Part shown: one piece after another, positions 48,927 through 57,139 of the stretch
Position numbering within the stretch: position 1 is the first letter of the stretch
Layout of the letters: the number at the start of each line of letters is the position of its first letter
DNA from: Streptomyces longwoodensis
GTDB lineage: Bacteria > Actinomycetota > Actinomycetes > Streptomycetales > Streptomycetaceae
Direction of reading: 5' to 3'
DNA length: 64,000 nt
Assembly: GCF_001514125.1 (NCBI RefSeq)
Contig: NZ_KQ948565.1
Span: 37,243-101,242, forward strand
The notes under the pieces: model-generated
Seen by the model: only the letters and a program-made list of their open reading frames with translations
Told to the model about the DNA's origin: nothing
Databases searched by the model: none
Position numbers and translations under genes: made by a program

Positions 48927-49646
48927 ATGAGCAGCCGACTCTTCGCCATCTCCTTCGACGCGCGGGAGCCCGAGCGCCTGGCGCGGTTCTGGGCGGGCCT
49001 GCTGGACCTGGAGGGAGCCGACGAGCCGTACGACGGCGTCCTCCTGCGGTCCGGGAACGACGCCGGCTACCGCCTGGGCTTCCGTTCCTCCCCGGCGCGG
49101 AAGACGGACCAGAACCGGCTGCACTTCGACCTCACCAGTTCCTCCGCGGACGACCAGCGGGAGACGGTGGCCAGGGCGCTCGGCCTCGGCGCGCGGCACT
49201 GCGACGTCGGTCAGGGGCCGGACGCGTCCCACGTGGTGCTCGCCGACCCCGAGGGCAACGAGTTCTGCGTCATCGAGCCGGGCAACGGGTTCCTCGCGGG
49301 CTGCGGCCGCCTCGGGGCGCTCGCCTGCGACGGTTCGCAGGCCGTGGGGTACTTCTGGAGCGAGGCGCTGGGCTGGCCGCTGGTCTGGGACCAGGACGAG
49401 GAGACCGCCGTCCAGTCACCGGACGGCGGCACGAAGATCACCTGGGGTGGTCCGCCGCTCATGCCGGACCCGGGCCGGGACCTGCACCTCGACCTCGCGC
49501 CGGACGGCGGGCAGGAGGCGGAGGTGGAGCGCCTGCTCACCCTCGGGGCGAAGCGCCTGGACGCCGCCCACGGCCGGGACGGCGCGGTACTGCTGGCCGA
49601 CCCCGACGGCAACGCGTTCCGGGTGCTCGCGGGACGGCGCGACTGA
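48927..49646 (+). CDS. VOC-family protein with two glyoxalase-like domains
   Basis: 239 residues. Two VOC halves: SFDAREPERLARFWAGLLDL to VLADPEGNEFCVIEPG, and a second ending VLLADPDGNAFRVLAG. Members bind metals and small molecules; some detoxify or confer antibiotic resistance, others are structural. No substrate can be named. An in-frame ATG at 48915 is an alternative start. It is divergent from kdp and convergent with a membrane protein. Confidence 0.9.
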   Translation: MSSRLFAISFDAREPERLARFWAGLLDLEGADEPYDGVLLRSGNDAGYRLGFRSSPARKTDQNRLHFDLTSSSADDQRETVARALGLGARHCDVGQGPDASHVVLADPEGNEFCVIEPGNGFLAGCGRLGALACDGSQAVGYFWSEALGWPLVWDQDEETAVQSPDGGTKITWGGPPLMPDPGRDLHLDLAPDGGQEAEVERLLTLGAKRLDAAHGRDGAVLLADPDGNAFRVLAGRRD

Positions 49647-49690
49647 CGCGGTGACATTGGCGGCGTGTCCGGGCCGGCCGGGCACACCCT

Positions 49691-49738
49691 CGCTCCGGCT
49701 CTCCCCGCCACCGCTCCGGCTCTCCCCGCCACCGCTCC
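49691..49738. repeat. 21-bp tandem repeat, about 2.3 copies
   Basis: CGCTCCGGCTCTCCCCGCCA plus C is repeated exactly at 49691 and 49712, followed by a partial third copy. It lies between convergent genes. No function seen. Confidence 0.7.
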
Positions 49739-49771
49739 GACTGCGGCCGCCGCTCCGGCTTCCGCCGCGCT

Positions 49772-50881
49772 TCAGGCTTCCGCCGTCGTGCCGGTGTCCG
49801 GCGCGTCCTGAGGGGATTCCTCCTTGTCCCGCCCTCCCGGGTGGCGGTGGCGCCAGGTCCAGAACACCGCGCACGAGACCAGCGCCCAGCCGGCCAGTAC
49901 GAGGAAGGGGAAGGCGTGCTGGTGCCCGGCGAAGTACACCGCGGTGTGCTGGGCGTTGACGGAGGCGCCGGGCGGGAGCCAGCGTCCGATGATCCCGAGC
50001 GCGGACGGCAGCAGGGGCCACGAGACGGCGCCGCCGGAGGAGGGGTTGCCCAGCAGGACCATCACCCCCCAGGTCGGGAGCATGGCCCACCGCCCGACCA
50101 GGGTGTTGAACATGGTGAAGGTCATGCCGCTGGCGAACATGGTGAGCGCCAGGATGGCCCAGGACTCCGCGAAGGGCAGGTCGAGCGCGCCCAGCAGCCA
50201 GTCCACGGTCGCGGCGATGGCGAAGCCGCCGAGCACGGCGTACGCGAGGGTGAAGGCGATCCTCTCCAGGGGCGTGAGGGACCGCGCGTGGACGCTGAGC
50301 TGGATGGCGCCGACGAAGCCGATGATGACCGCGGCGAGCGAGATGTAGAAGATGGCCAGGCCGCGGGGGTCGCCGGTCTGCAGCGGGTTGACGTCGCGGA
50401 CCGTCACCCGCACGCCGACCTGGGCGCCCACCTGCGGTGCCGCCTGCTCCAGCAGCTCGGCCACGGACGCGCCGGAGGCGGAGGACACGTCCAGGACCAC
50501 GTTCCGGCCCGCGTCGCGCAGTTCGAAGACGGCGAAGACGGTCTGGTTCTCGACCGCGTCCAGGGCGGCGGCGCGGGAGGGGTAGGTGCGCGCCCGTACC
50601 GAGGAGCCGAGGCTCCTGCCGAGCTCGTCGAGGAACGCCCTGCCGCGGGCCTGGTCGTACCCCCCGACCACGGCCGTCGGGAGGTTGCGCGGCGTCGGGT
50701 TGGCCATGGCGTACGTGTAGGAGCCGGCGAACAGTCCGGCCGCCGCGGCCAGGATCAGCACCAGGACGCACGCGGGCCAGAAGGGTGAGTTCCGGAACCG
50801 CTCCCAGGCACCGTCGTCGCGTTGCTGCGGGCCCGGCGGGGTGCCGCCGCTGCCGGGTGGTGCCGCCGGGTCGGTGCTCAC
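49772..50881 (-). CDS. DUF3533/YhgE-Pip-like membrane protein
   Basis: 369 residues from a GTG with AAGGAG 8 nt upstream; a longer frame to 50944 exists but lacks such a site. A proline-rich N-terminus, one membrane helix (FWPACVLVLILAAAAGL), a large external domain (TAVVGGYDQARGRAFLDEL, VFAVFELRDAGRNVVLDV) and about five C-terminal helices give an ABC-2-like permease fold. The family includes phage-infection-protein-like and stress-response membrane proteins. No partner ATPase is adjacent. Confidence 0.75.
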   Translation of the reverse strand: MSTDPAAPPGSGGTPPGPQQRDDGAWERFRNSPFWPACVLVLILAAAAGLFAGSYTYAMANPTPRNLPTAVVGGYDQARGRAFLDELGRSLGSSVRARTYPSRAAALDAVENQTVFAVFELRDAGRNVVLDVSSASGASVAELLEQAAPQVGAQVGVRVTVRDVNPLQTGDPRGLAIFYISLAAVIIGFVGAIQLSVHARSLTPLERIAFTLAYAVLGGFAIAATVDWLLGALDLPFAESWAILALTMFASGMTFTMFNTLVGRWAMLPTWGVMVLLGNPSSGGAVSWPLLPSALGIIGRWLPPGASVNAQHTAVYFAGHQHAFPFLVLAGWALVSCAVFWTWRHRHPGGRDKEESPQDAPDTGTTAEA

Positions 50882-51216
50882 GTCTGGGCTCCTTCGGACC
50901 TGGCCGGCACGGGACGCGACCTGCCGCTCCCCTTCCTCGGACATTCGAGCAGTGACCCCGGGGGTCCGCAAACGGTGGCGGCCCACGGCGGAGGGACGCG
51001 GCGGAGGGACCGCGGGCCCGGTCCGGCGGGCATCGGCGGAGGCACCCGCGCCTCCGCCTCCGCCTCCGCGTCCGCGTCCGCGTCCGGGCGGCCCGTTCCC
51101 CGACGGAGGACATCATTCCGCCACGGGAAAGTCATGGCCCTGCCAAGTTCAGGCCCCTCCGCGGTAGCCGCGGCCCGGTCAACTGCCCCTGCGTCCACCA
51201 CGACAGGGGAGACCGG
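50882..51216. other. Intergenic region with hexamer repeats, upstream of phoD
   Basis: Divergent region between the membrane protein and phoD. It contains three CCTCCG units followed by three CGTCCG units (about 51050-51086). I looked for PHO boxes (GTTCA-based direct repeats) and saw only weak, badly spaced candidates. Promoters were not recognised. Confidence 0.5.
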
Positions 51217-52860
51217 ATGACACCCGCAGCACGCCCGTCCCAGCAAGCTCCCGAACTGCGCGCCGCCGCCCGGCACTTCGGCCGCCGCCGCTTCCTCACG
51301 GTCACCGGCGCCGCCGCCGCGCTCGCGTTCGCCGTCGACCTGCCCGCCGCCGGCACGGCCGCCGCCGCCGAGTACGACGCCCGGAAGATCTCCGACGACC
51401 CCTTCACGCTGGGCGTGGCCTCCGGCGACCCGCTGCCCGACTCGGTCCTGCTGTGGACGCGGCTGGCCCCCGAGCCGTACCAGCCCGACGGCGGCCTGCC
51501 CGCACAGCGCGTCACCGTGCACTGGGAGCTGGCCCACGACGCGGCCTTCCGCCGGATCGTCAGGCGCGGCACCGCCCCCGCCCACCCCGAGTTCAGCCAC
51601 ACCGTCCACGTCGAGGTGTCCCACCTGCCGGCGGACCGGGTCTACTTCTACCGCTTCCGGGCCGGTGCCTGGCTGAGCCCCACCGGCCGCACCCGCACCG
51701 CCCCGCAGCCCGGCGCCCGCCCCGCCTCCCTCACCCTGGGCGCCGTCTCCTGCCAGGCCTACACCGACGGCTACTACACGGCCTACCGCCACCTCGCCGA
51801 GGAGGACGTGGACGTCGTCTTCCACCTGGGCGACTACCTGTACGAGTACGCGGTCGACGCCACCGGCAACCACCGCCGGTACACCGACCGCACGCTCCCG
51901 GCGCACTTCGCCCGCGAGACGGTGACGCTGGAGGACTACCGGCTGCGCTACGCCCTGTTCAAGTCCGACCCGGACCTGATGGCCGCCCACGCCGCGCACC
52001 CCTTCGTGGTCACCTGGGACAACCACGAGACGGAGAACAACTACGCCGACGACGTCCCCGAGGACAACGGCTCCTCCGAGGAGTTCCTGCTGCGCCGCGC
52101 CTCGGCCTACCGCGCCTACTGGGAGAACCAGCCGCTGCGCCGGCCCCAGCTGCCCACCGGCTCCGACATGCGGCTCTACCGCCGCCTGCACTGGGGCCGG
52201 CTCGCCCAGTTCGACATCCTGGACACCCGTCAGTACCGCTCGGACCAGGCCTACGGCGACGGCTGGCAGTACCCCGGCCCCGAGTCCGAGGACCCCGCAC
52301 GCACCCTCACCGGCGCCGCGCAGGAGCGGTGGCTCATCGACGGCTGGCGCCGTTCGCGGGCACTGTGGAACGTCGTACCGCAGCAGGTCACCTTCTCCCG
52401 GCGGTACAACACCACCGCGACGCCGTCCAAGGTCTCCATGGACTCCTGGGACGGCTACCCGGCCTCCCGCGAACGGATCCTGGCGGGGGCCGAGGCGGCC
52501 GGCGTGGAGAACCTCATGGTGCTCACGGGCGACGTGCACGTGCACTACGCGTTCGACATCAAGCGCGACTTCGCCGACCCCGGTTCCCGGACCGTGGGCA
52601 CGGAGATCGTCACCACGTCGGTCACGAGCGGACGCGACGGCGCGGAGCGGCCCGCCAACTGGGCCACCTACCGCGCCGCCAACCCGCACCTGAAGTTCTA
52701 CGACGGCCGGCGCGGCTACGTGAACGTCACGCTGGGGCAGCACGAGGCCCGCGCCGACTTCCGGACCGTCCCGTACGTCACCCGGCCGGGGGCCCCCGTG
52801 ACGACCGCGGCGTCCTTCGTCACGCGGGCCGGGTCCCCGGGGCTGGAGCCCGTGGGCTGA
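51217..52860 (+). CDS. phoD: PhoD-family alkaline phosphatase, Tat-exported
   Basis: 547 residues. A twin-arginine signal (RRRFLTVTGAAAALAF) is followed by a PhoD N-domain (FTLGVASGDPLPDSVLLWTRL) and a catalytic metallophosphoesterase core (GAVSCQAY, FHLGDYLYEY, TWDNHETENNYADD, VLTGDVHVHYAF). The enzyme is a secreted phosphodiesterase/phosphomonoesterase that uses Ca and Fe and releases phosphate from organic sources. ATG is preceded by AGGGGAG. Phosphate control (PhoP) is usual for the family but not visible here. Confidence 0.95.
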   Translation: MTPAARPSQQAPELRAAARHFGRRRFLTVTGAAAALAFAVDLPAAGTAAAAEYDARKISDDPFTLGVASGDPLPDSVLLWTRLAPEPYQPDGGLPAQRVTVHWELAHDAAFRRIVRRGTAPAHPEFSHTVHVEVSHLPADRVYFYRFRAGAWLSPTGRTRTAPQPGARPASLTLGAVSCQAYTDGYYTAYRHLAEEDVDVVFHLGDYLYEYAVDATGNHRRYTDRTLPAHFARETVTLEDYRLRYALFKSDPDLMAAHAAHPFVVTWDNHETENNYADDVPEDNGSSEEFLLRRASAYRAYWENQPLRRPQLPTGSDMRLYRRLHWGRLAQFDILDTRQYRSDQAYGDGWQYPGPESEDPARTLTGAAQERWLIDGWRRSRALWNVVPQQVTFSRRYNTTATPSKVSMDSWDGYPASRERILAGAEAAGVENLMVLTGDVHVHYAFDIKRDFADPGSRTVGTEIVTTSVTSGRDGAERPANWATYRAANPHLKFYDGRRGYVNVTLGQHEARADFRTVPYVTRPGAPVTTAASFVTRAGSPGLEPVG

Positions 52861-53055
52861 CGCCTGCCCCGGGCGGCTCCTGCACGCGCCCGCCCCGGCG
52901 CCGTCGACGCTACGGTGGCGCCGGGCGCCGGGGGGAGGCGGCGGTCGTTCACCGCCCCGCCACGGCCGCGCCGTTGACGCGCGTAGCGCTGGGCCCCAAG
53001 CTGGGGCCGATCGCCGCCGTGGGAGCGGGATCACACCGACGGACCGGAGGTCTGG

Positions 53056-53790
53056 ATGTTCAGACGGATCGCACGCCTCCTCGCCACATTTGTCATGATC
53101 GCGTCAGGCGTGGTGGTCGGCGTGGGCGCCACGGCGGGCGCCGCACACGCCGACGAGTGCTACACCTGGAGCCGCACCCTGTCCCAGGGCGCCTCCGGCA
53201 ACGACGTCACCCAGTTGCAGATCCGCGTCGCGGGCTGGGTCACGTCCGGCGAGCGCCTCTCCTACGACGGCCAGTACGGCGCCCGTACGACCGCCGCCGT
53301 GCGCAAGTTCCAGTCGGCGTACGGGCTCACCGCAGACGGCATCGCGGGCCCGGCGACCTTCAGCAAGCTCTACGCCCTCCAGGACGCGGACTGCACGCCC
53401 GTCCACTTCTCCTACGCCGAGCTCAACCGCTGCAACTCCGACTGGTCGGGCGGCGCCGTATCGGCGGCCACCGCCAAGGCGAACGCGCTGAAGACCATGT
53501 GGAAGCTGGAGGCGATGCGGCACGCGCTCGGCGACGTCCCGCTCACCATCTCCAGCGGCTTCCGCTCCTACGCCTGCAACAGCGCCGTGGGCGGTGCGTC
53601 CGGTAGCCGTCACCTGTACGGCGACGCGGCCGACCTGACCGGCTCACCGTCCCTCTGCCGCCTCGCCCAGCAGGCCCGCACGCACGGCTTCTCGGAGATC
53701 CTCGGCCCGGGCTACCCCGACCACAACGACCACACCCACGTCGCCCTCGACCCCTCTCCGTACTGGTCCGCCCCCAACTGCGGCATCTGA
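53056..53790 (+). CDS. Secreted peptidoglycan-binding D-Ala-D-Ala carboxypeptidase-like protein (M15)
   Basis: 244 residues. A Sec signal peptide (cleavage after AAHA) precedes a peptidoglycan-binding domain (LSQGASGNDVTQLQIRV, YDGQYGARTTAAVRKFQ) and an M15-type zinc peptidase domain with SSGFRSYACN, SRHLYGDAADL and HNDHTHV giving the zinc ligands. It resembles the zinc DD-carboxypeptidase of Streptomyces albus G. It acts on wall stem peptides outside the cell. GGAGG lies upstream of the ATG. Confidence 0.93.
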   Translation: MFRRIARLLATFVMIASGVVVGVGATAGAAHADECYTWSRTLSQGASGNDVTQLQIRVAGWVTSGERLSYDGQYGARTTAAVRKFQSAYGLTADGIAGPATFSKLYALQDADCTPVHFSYAELNRCNSDWSGGAVSAATAKANALKTMWKLEAMRHALGDVPLTISSGFRSYACNSAVGGASGSRHLYGDAADLTGSPSLCRLAQQARTHGFSEILGPGYPDHNDHTHVALDPSPYWSAPNCGI

Positions 53791-53795
53791 CGGCG

Positions 53796-53871
53796 CGGTC
53801 GGGTCGGCGGACGGCGTGCGCGGCCGGCCGGGACCTCCCGGCACGACCGCGCACCTCCGTCGGCCCGACCG
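53796..53871. terminator. Nested hairpin between convergent genes
   Basis: Outer arms CGGTCGGG/CCCGACCG and inner arms GTGCGCGG/CCGCGCAC form a nested stem between the M15 gene and the amphi-Trp gene. It is probably a bidirectional terminator. Confidence 0.5.
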
Positions 53872-53874
53872 CCG

Positions 53875-54138
53875 TCAGTCGTCGCCCTCTTCCTCCTCCT
53901 GCGCCTGCGCCTGGGGCGTCCGCCAGGACAATTCGACCTCCAGGTCGATCTTGCCGTCCTCCAGCTCGACCTCGATCTCGGTGTGCAGCTCGTCCGGGAT
54001 GCGCACGGTCAGCCGGCCGGGGCCGAGTTCCAGTTCGGCCTGGCCGCCTCGCCTGACCGCGGCTGCCAGCGCCTCGAGTTGGTCAGCCGCTTCGGCGCGG
54101 GACAGGGTCCGCTTCTGTTCGAATTCGAGATCGCTCAC
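53875..54138 (-). CDS. Amphi-Trp domain protein
   Basis: 87 residues, GTG start. The pattern SDLEFEQKRTLSRAEAADQL, then LELGPGRLTVRIPDEL, EIEVELEDGKIDLEVELSW matches the small amphi-Trp domain family, with an acidic low-complexity tail (QEEEEGDD). Cytoplasmic; function unknown. These proteins often lie near stress or halophile-type genes. Confidence 0.85.
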   Translation of the reverse strand: MSDLEFEQKRTLSRAEAADQLEALAAAVRRGGQAELELGPGRLTVRIPDELHTEIEVELEDGKIDLEVELSWRTPQAQAQEEEEGDD

Positions 54139-54198
54139 GGCAGCCTCCCGGGACCGTCGGTCGGGAACAGCGGGCGTGTCCCATTGTGACCCCGCTTC

Positions 54199-54400
54199 CT
54201 AGGGGGTGTCTTGCCGATCAGGCCGGGCTCGCGGCGCCTGGCACCGCACCTCGCCGCGTTGTCGTCACTCTCCCCCGCTCTCGGCTCCGCTCGAGCGGGA
54301 GGGGCCCCCACCGCTCCGCATCGACTCCCTCCTCCGCCTTGCGATGCACGGCACCAGACGCCGCTCCCTGATCCGGCCTGACCGACAAGACACCCCCTAG
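54199..54400. mobile_element. 202-bp MITE-like element with 28-bp terminal inverted repeats
   Basis: The ends begin CTAGGGGGTGTCTTG on both strands; the 28-bp terminal repeats differ at two positions. The interior is short, has no transposase and contains a hairpin-rich stretch (CCCCGCTCTCG...CGAGCGGGAGGGG). CTAG at both tips may be the target duplication. A 15-bp solo tip is present at 31641. It is probably mobilised by a transposase encoded elsewhere. The element starts 60 bp upstream of the amphi-Trp start codon. Confidence 0.8.
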
Positions 54401-54610
54401 CACCGGCCCGCCGGAGCGACCCGGCACCCGCCCCAGCCGCCCGGCGCCGTTCGGAGTGGCGGCTGTGGCGAGGCGTGGGACGCTGGAGGCGACGCCCGTG
54501 CACCGGCACGTGGTCGGCGACAGGCCCCTGGCCGCCGAGGCCCGGCACGGGGGCGAGCGCCGGCCGCGGCACCGCGCCCCGCCCGAGGCCCACCCCCACA
54601 GGAGCCACCC

Positions 54611-55993
54611 GTGTCCACGACCTCCGCAGCCCCCGGCGAGCCCCCCGCAGGATCCCTGGCGTCCGACGACTCCCCCGGGGCGGGACGCGCGGCCCGCGAA
54701 CGCCTCCCGCCGGCCCACCACGGCGAGTGGGCCGCCTCCCCCCGACGGCGCGACCTCGTGGAGATCCTCCAGGAGGAGGCCGAGCCGCGGATCCCCGAGC
54801 TGATGCCGATCCGCTACGGCCGGATGACCGGGTCCCTGTCCGCCTTCTACCGCGGCACACCCGCCGTGATGGCCGCCGACCTGGCCGCCCTGCCGGACTC
54901 CGGTCTGACGGTCCAGCTGTCGGGGGACGCTCACCTGTCCAACTTCGGGCTGTTCGCGTCACCGGAGCGCCGCCTGGTCTTCGACCTGGACGACTTCGAC
55001 GAGACCCTGCCCGGCCCCTTCGAGTGGGACGTCAAGCGGCTCGCGGCCAGCATCGCGGTGGCCGCCGACGACAACGGCGCGTCCCCGCAGGCGGCCTCGG
55101 CCGCCGCGACCGAGGCCGCGCGGGGCTACCGCACCCACATGACCGAACTGGCCTCCGCCACTGAACTCACCGTCTGGTACGAGCACATCGCGGCCGACGA
55201 CCTGCTCCAGGAGGTCGGCGACTCGCTGCAGCGGGCCCGGCTCCACCGCACCCTGGACCGGGCACGGGAGACGGACAGCGGCAAGGCCATCGCCAAGCTC
55301 ACCGCACCCGGGGCGGACGGCCGGCCCCGGTTCGTCCCCGACCCGCCCCTGGTGGAGCCGGCCGCGGAGGACGACCGTGCCACGGTGGAGCACGTCTTCG
55401 AGGACTACCGCGCCACCCTGGCCCCGGCGCAGGCCAGGCTGCTGGACCGGTTCCGGTTCGTGGACGCGGCGCGCAAGGTCGTCGGGATCGGCAGCGTGGG
55501 CACCCGCTGCTACCTCCTCCTGCTGGAGGGACGCGTGGCGGGTGACCTCCTGCTGCTGCAGGCCAAGGAGGCGGAGCCCTCCGTCCTCGCCCCGTACGTG
55601 CGGGTGCCCGTGTCCCACGAGGGGCGGCGCGTGGTCGAGGGCCAGCGGCTGCTCCAGGCCTTCGGCGACATCTTCCTCGGCTGGTCGACCGGGCCCACCG
55701 GACGTCAGTTCTACTGGCGTCAGCTCCTCGACATGAAGGGGTCCGCGTCCGTCCAGGACATGTCGGAGAGCCTGATGCGCCAGTACGCCGGGCTCTGCGG
55801 CCGCGCCCTGGCCCGCGGCCACGCCCGCTCGGGCCACCGCGCCGCCATCGCCGCGTACCTGGGCGACGACGACTCGTTCGACCGCGCCGTCGCCGCCTTC
55901 GCCCTCGCCTACGCCCGGCAGACTCGCGAGGACTACGCCGCCTTCACCCGGGCCCTCGCCGACGGCCGCCTGCCTTCCGGCCCGTCGGCGTAG
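54611..55993 (+). CDS. DUF2252 family protein
   Basis: 460 residues, GTG start behind AGGAG. Conserved DUF2252 blocks are visible: RYGRMTGSLSAFYRGTPAVM, LSGDAHLSNFGLFASPE, VFDLDDFDETLPGPFEWD, KVVGIGSVGTRCYLLLL, DMKGS. The GDAHLSNFG and FDLDDFDE motifs recall the catalytic and metal sites of aminoglycoside-kinase-like folds, so it may be a small-molecule kinase; that is inference. It stands alone after the MITE-like element. Confidence 0.9.
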   Translation: MSTTSAAPGEPPAGSLASDDSPGAGRAARERLPPAHHGEWAASPRRRDLVEILQEEAEPRIPELMPIRYGRMTGSLSAFYRGTPAVMAADLAALPDSGLTVQLSGDAHLSNFGLFASPERRLVFDLDDFDETLPGPFEWDVKRLAASIAVAADDNGASPQAASAAATEAARGYRTHMTELASATELTVWYEHIAADDLLQEVGDSLQRARLHRTLDRARETDSGKAIAKLTAPGADGRPRFVPDPPLVEPAAEDDRATVEHVFEDYRATLAPAQARLLDRFRFVDAARKVVGIGSVGTRCYLLLLEGRVAGDLLLLQAKEAEPSVLAPYVRVPVSHEGRRVVEGQRLLQAFGDIFLGWSTGPTGRQFYWRQLLDMKGSASVQDMSESLMRQYAGLCGRALARGHARSGHRAAIAAYLGDDDSFDRAVAAFALAYARQTREDYAAFTRALADGRLPSGPSA

Positions 55994-56335
55994 CGCCGGG
56001 GCCGTGGTCTGAAAGATTTTGCGTCATCTTGCGCAAGGCCGGATCGTCTTTAGCCAGGGCTCGATCGCCCGACGCGAGATGACCGGCGGGTGACGCCGGC
56101 ATGCCATCCTCGGCGCCCCTCCCTCGCCCACCAGCTTGATCAACTTTCCGGCCCGACCACCGCTGGTTCGTTCAGAACTTTAAGGAAGTCGCGAGACGAG
56201 ACGGGCGAGACGGCCGGATCACGTGCATGGATGAACGCAGTAAGCGCATGGCGTCACCATGCGACTTCAAGCTGTGTTGGGATGAGCGCGGTCGGCGGGC
56301 GTGGATCCGCCGCCTCTTCCATGTGAAGGGATGTC
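55994..56335 (+). promoter_or_regulatory. Long leader of the starch-binding gene with candidate operator (56028-56037)
   Basis: 342 bases upstream of the CBM20 gene. CTTGCGCAAG (56028-56037) is a perfect palindrome, preceded by a related TTTTGCG. LacI-type maltose/amylase regulators of Streptomyces (MalR/Reg1) bind CTTGCnn-type repeats, so this is a candidate for starch-dependent control. No clear -10/-35 pair was fixed; the rest shows nothing I recognise. Confidence 0.4.
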
Positions 56336-57043
56336 ATGTTCTCGATACGTCACCGAGTGCCCGCCGCCCTGCGGCCGGTGCTCATGCTCGCGGTGCTCCT
56401 CGCCGGACTGCTCGCCAGCACGGCCCCCCACGCCCGGGCGGCCACGGCGCAGGACACCTCCGTCACCTTCCGGGTGAACGCCACGACGCAGGGCGAGACC
56501 CTCCTGGTCACCGGCAGCGTCCCGCAGCTGGGCGGCTGGGACCCGGCCAAGGCGGTCCCGCTGGGCACCACCGCGAGTGCCTACCCGAACTGGTCCGCCG
56601 GCGTCCGGCTGCCCGTCGGGGCCACCGTGGAGTACAAGTACCTCAAGCGCTCCCCCACCGGCACGATCACGTGGGAGAGCAGCTCCAACCGCACCCTGAC
56701 CGTCTCCGCGGACACCTCGGGCACCAACGACAGCTGGAACGTCGTCCCGGTCTCCGCGACCTTCCGCGCCACCGCCACCACCAGCTGGGGCCAGAACCTC
56801 TACGTCACCGGCAACCTGCCCGACCTCGGCAGCTGGGACCCGGCCCGGGCCGTGCCCCTGACCACCGGCTCCGGCACCTACCCGCTGTGGACCGGCGCCC
56901 ACCCGCTGCCGCCGAACACCGCCGTGCAGTACAAGTACTTCAAGAAGAACCCCGACGGCTCCCTCACCTGGGAGAACGGTGAGAACCGCTCCGTCGTCAC
57001 CCCGCCCACCGGCACGTTGACCGTCAACGACACCTGGCGCTGA
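56336..57043 (+). CDS. Secreted protein of two CBM20 starch-binding domains
   Basis: 235 residues. A Sec signal peptide (ending HARA) is followed directly by two CBM20 domains: VTFRVNATTQGETLLVTGS, LGGWDPAKAVPL, VEYKYLK; and FRATATTSWGQNLYVTGN, LGSWDPARAVPL, VQYKYFKK. Each keeps the WDP and YKY binding-face residues. There is no catalytic domain, which is unusual because CBM20 normally trails amylases. It could anchor starch at the surface or assist enzymes in trans, or be the separated tail of an amylase. Confidence 0.92.
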   Translation: MFSIRHRVPAALRPVLMLAVLLAGLLASTAPHARAATAQDTSVTFRVNATTQGETLLVTGSVPQLGGWDPAKAVPLGTTASAYPNWSAGVRLPVGATVEYKYLKRSPTGTITWESSSNRTLTVSADTSGTNDSWNVVPVSATFRATATTSWGQNLYVTGNLPDLGSWDPARAVPLTTGSGTYPLWTGAHPLPPNTAVQYKYFKKNPDGSLTWENGENRSVVTPPTGTLTVNDTWR

Positions 57044-57052
57044 CGCCCGGCA

Positions 57053-57093
57053 CCGGGGCCGGGGGGTATGTGATGGATACCCCTCGGCCCCGG
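57053..57093. terminator. Bidirectional terminator hairpin
   Basis: A 17-bp stem (CCGGGGCCGGGGGGTAT with its complement, one G-U pair) and a 7-nt loop lie between the convergent CBM20 and phosphatase genes. Confidence 0.8.
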
Positions 57094-57139
57094 CGCCCGT
57101 CAGTATCCCCCGGCCGAGAGGCTCCCCGCACCGTCCGGT

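Noticed and set aside
51050..51086. CRISPR-like short repeats
   Set aside because: They are contiguous CCTCCG/CGTCCG hexamers without spacers, simple low-complexity DNA.
51140..51190. PHO box upstream of phoD
   Set aside because: GTTCA and GGTCA words are present but about 31 bp apart rather than in adjacent 11-bp repeats.
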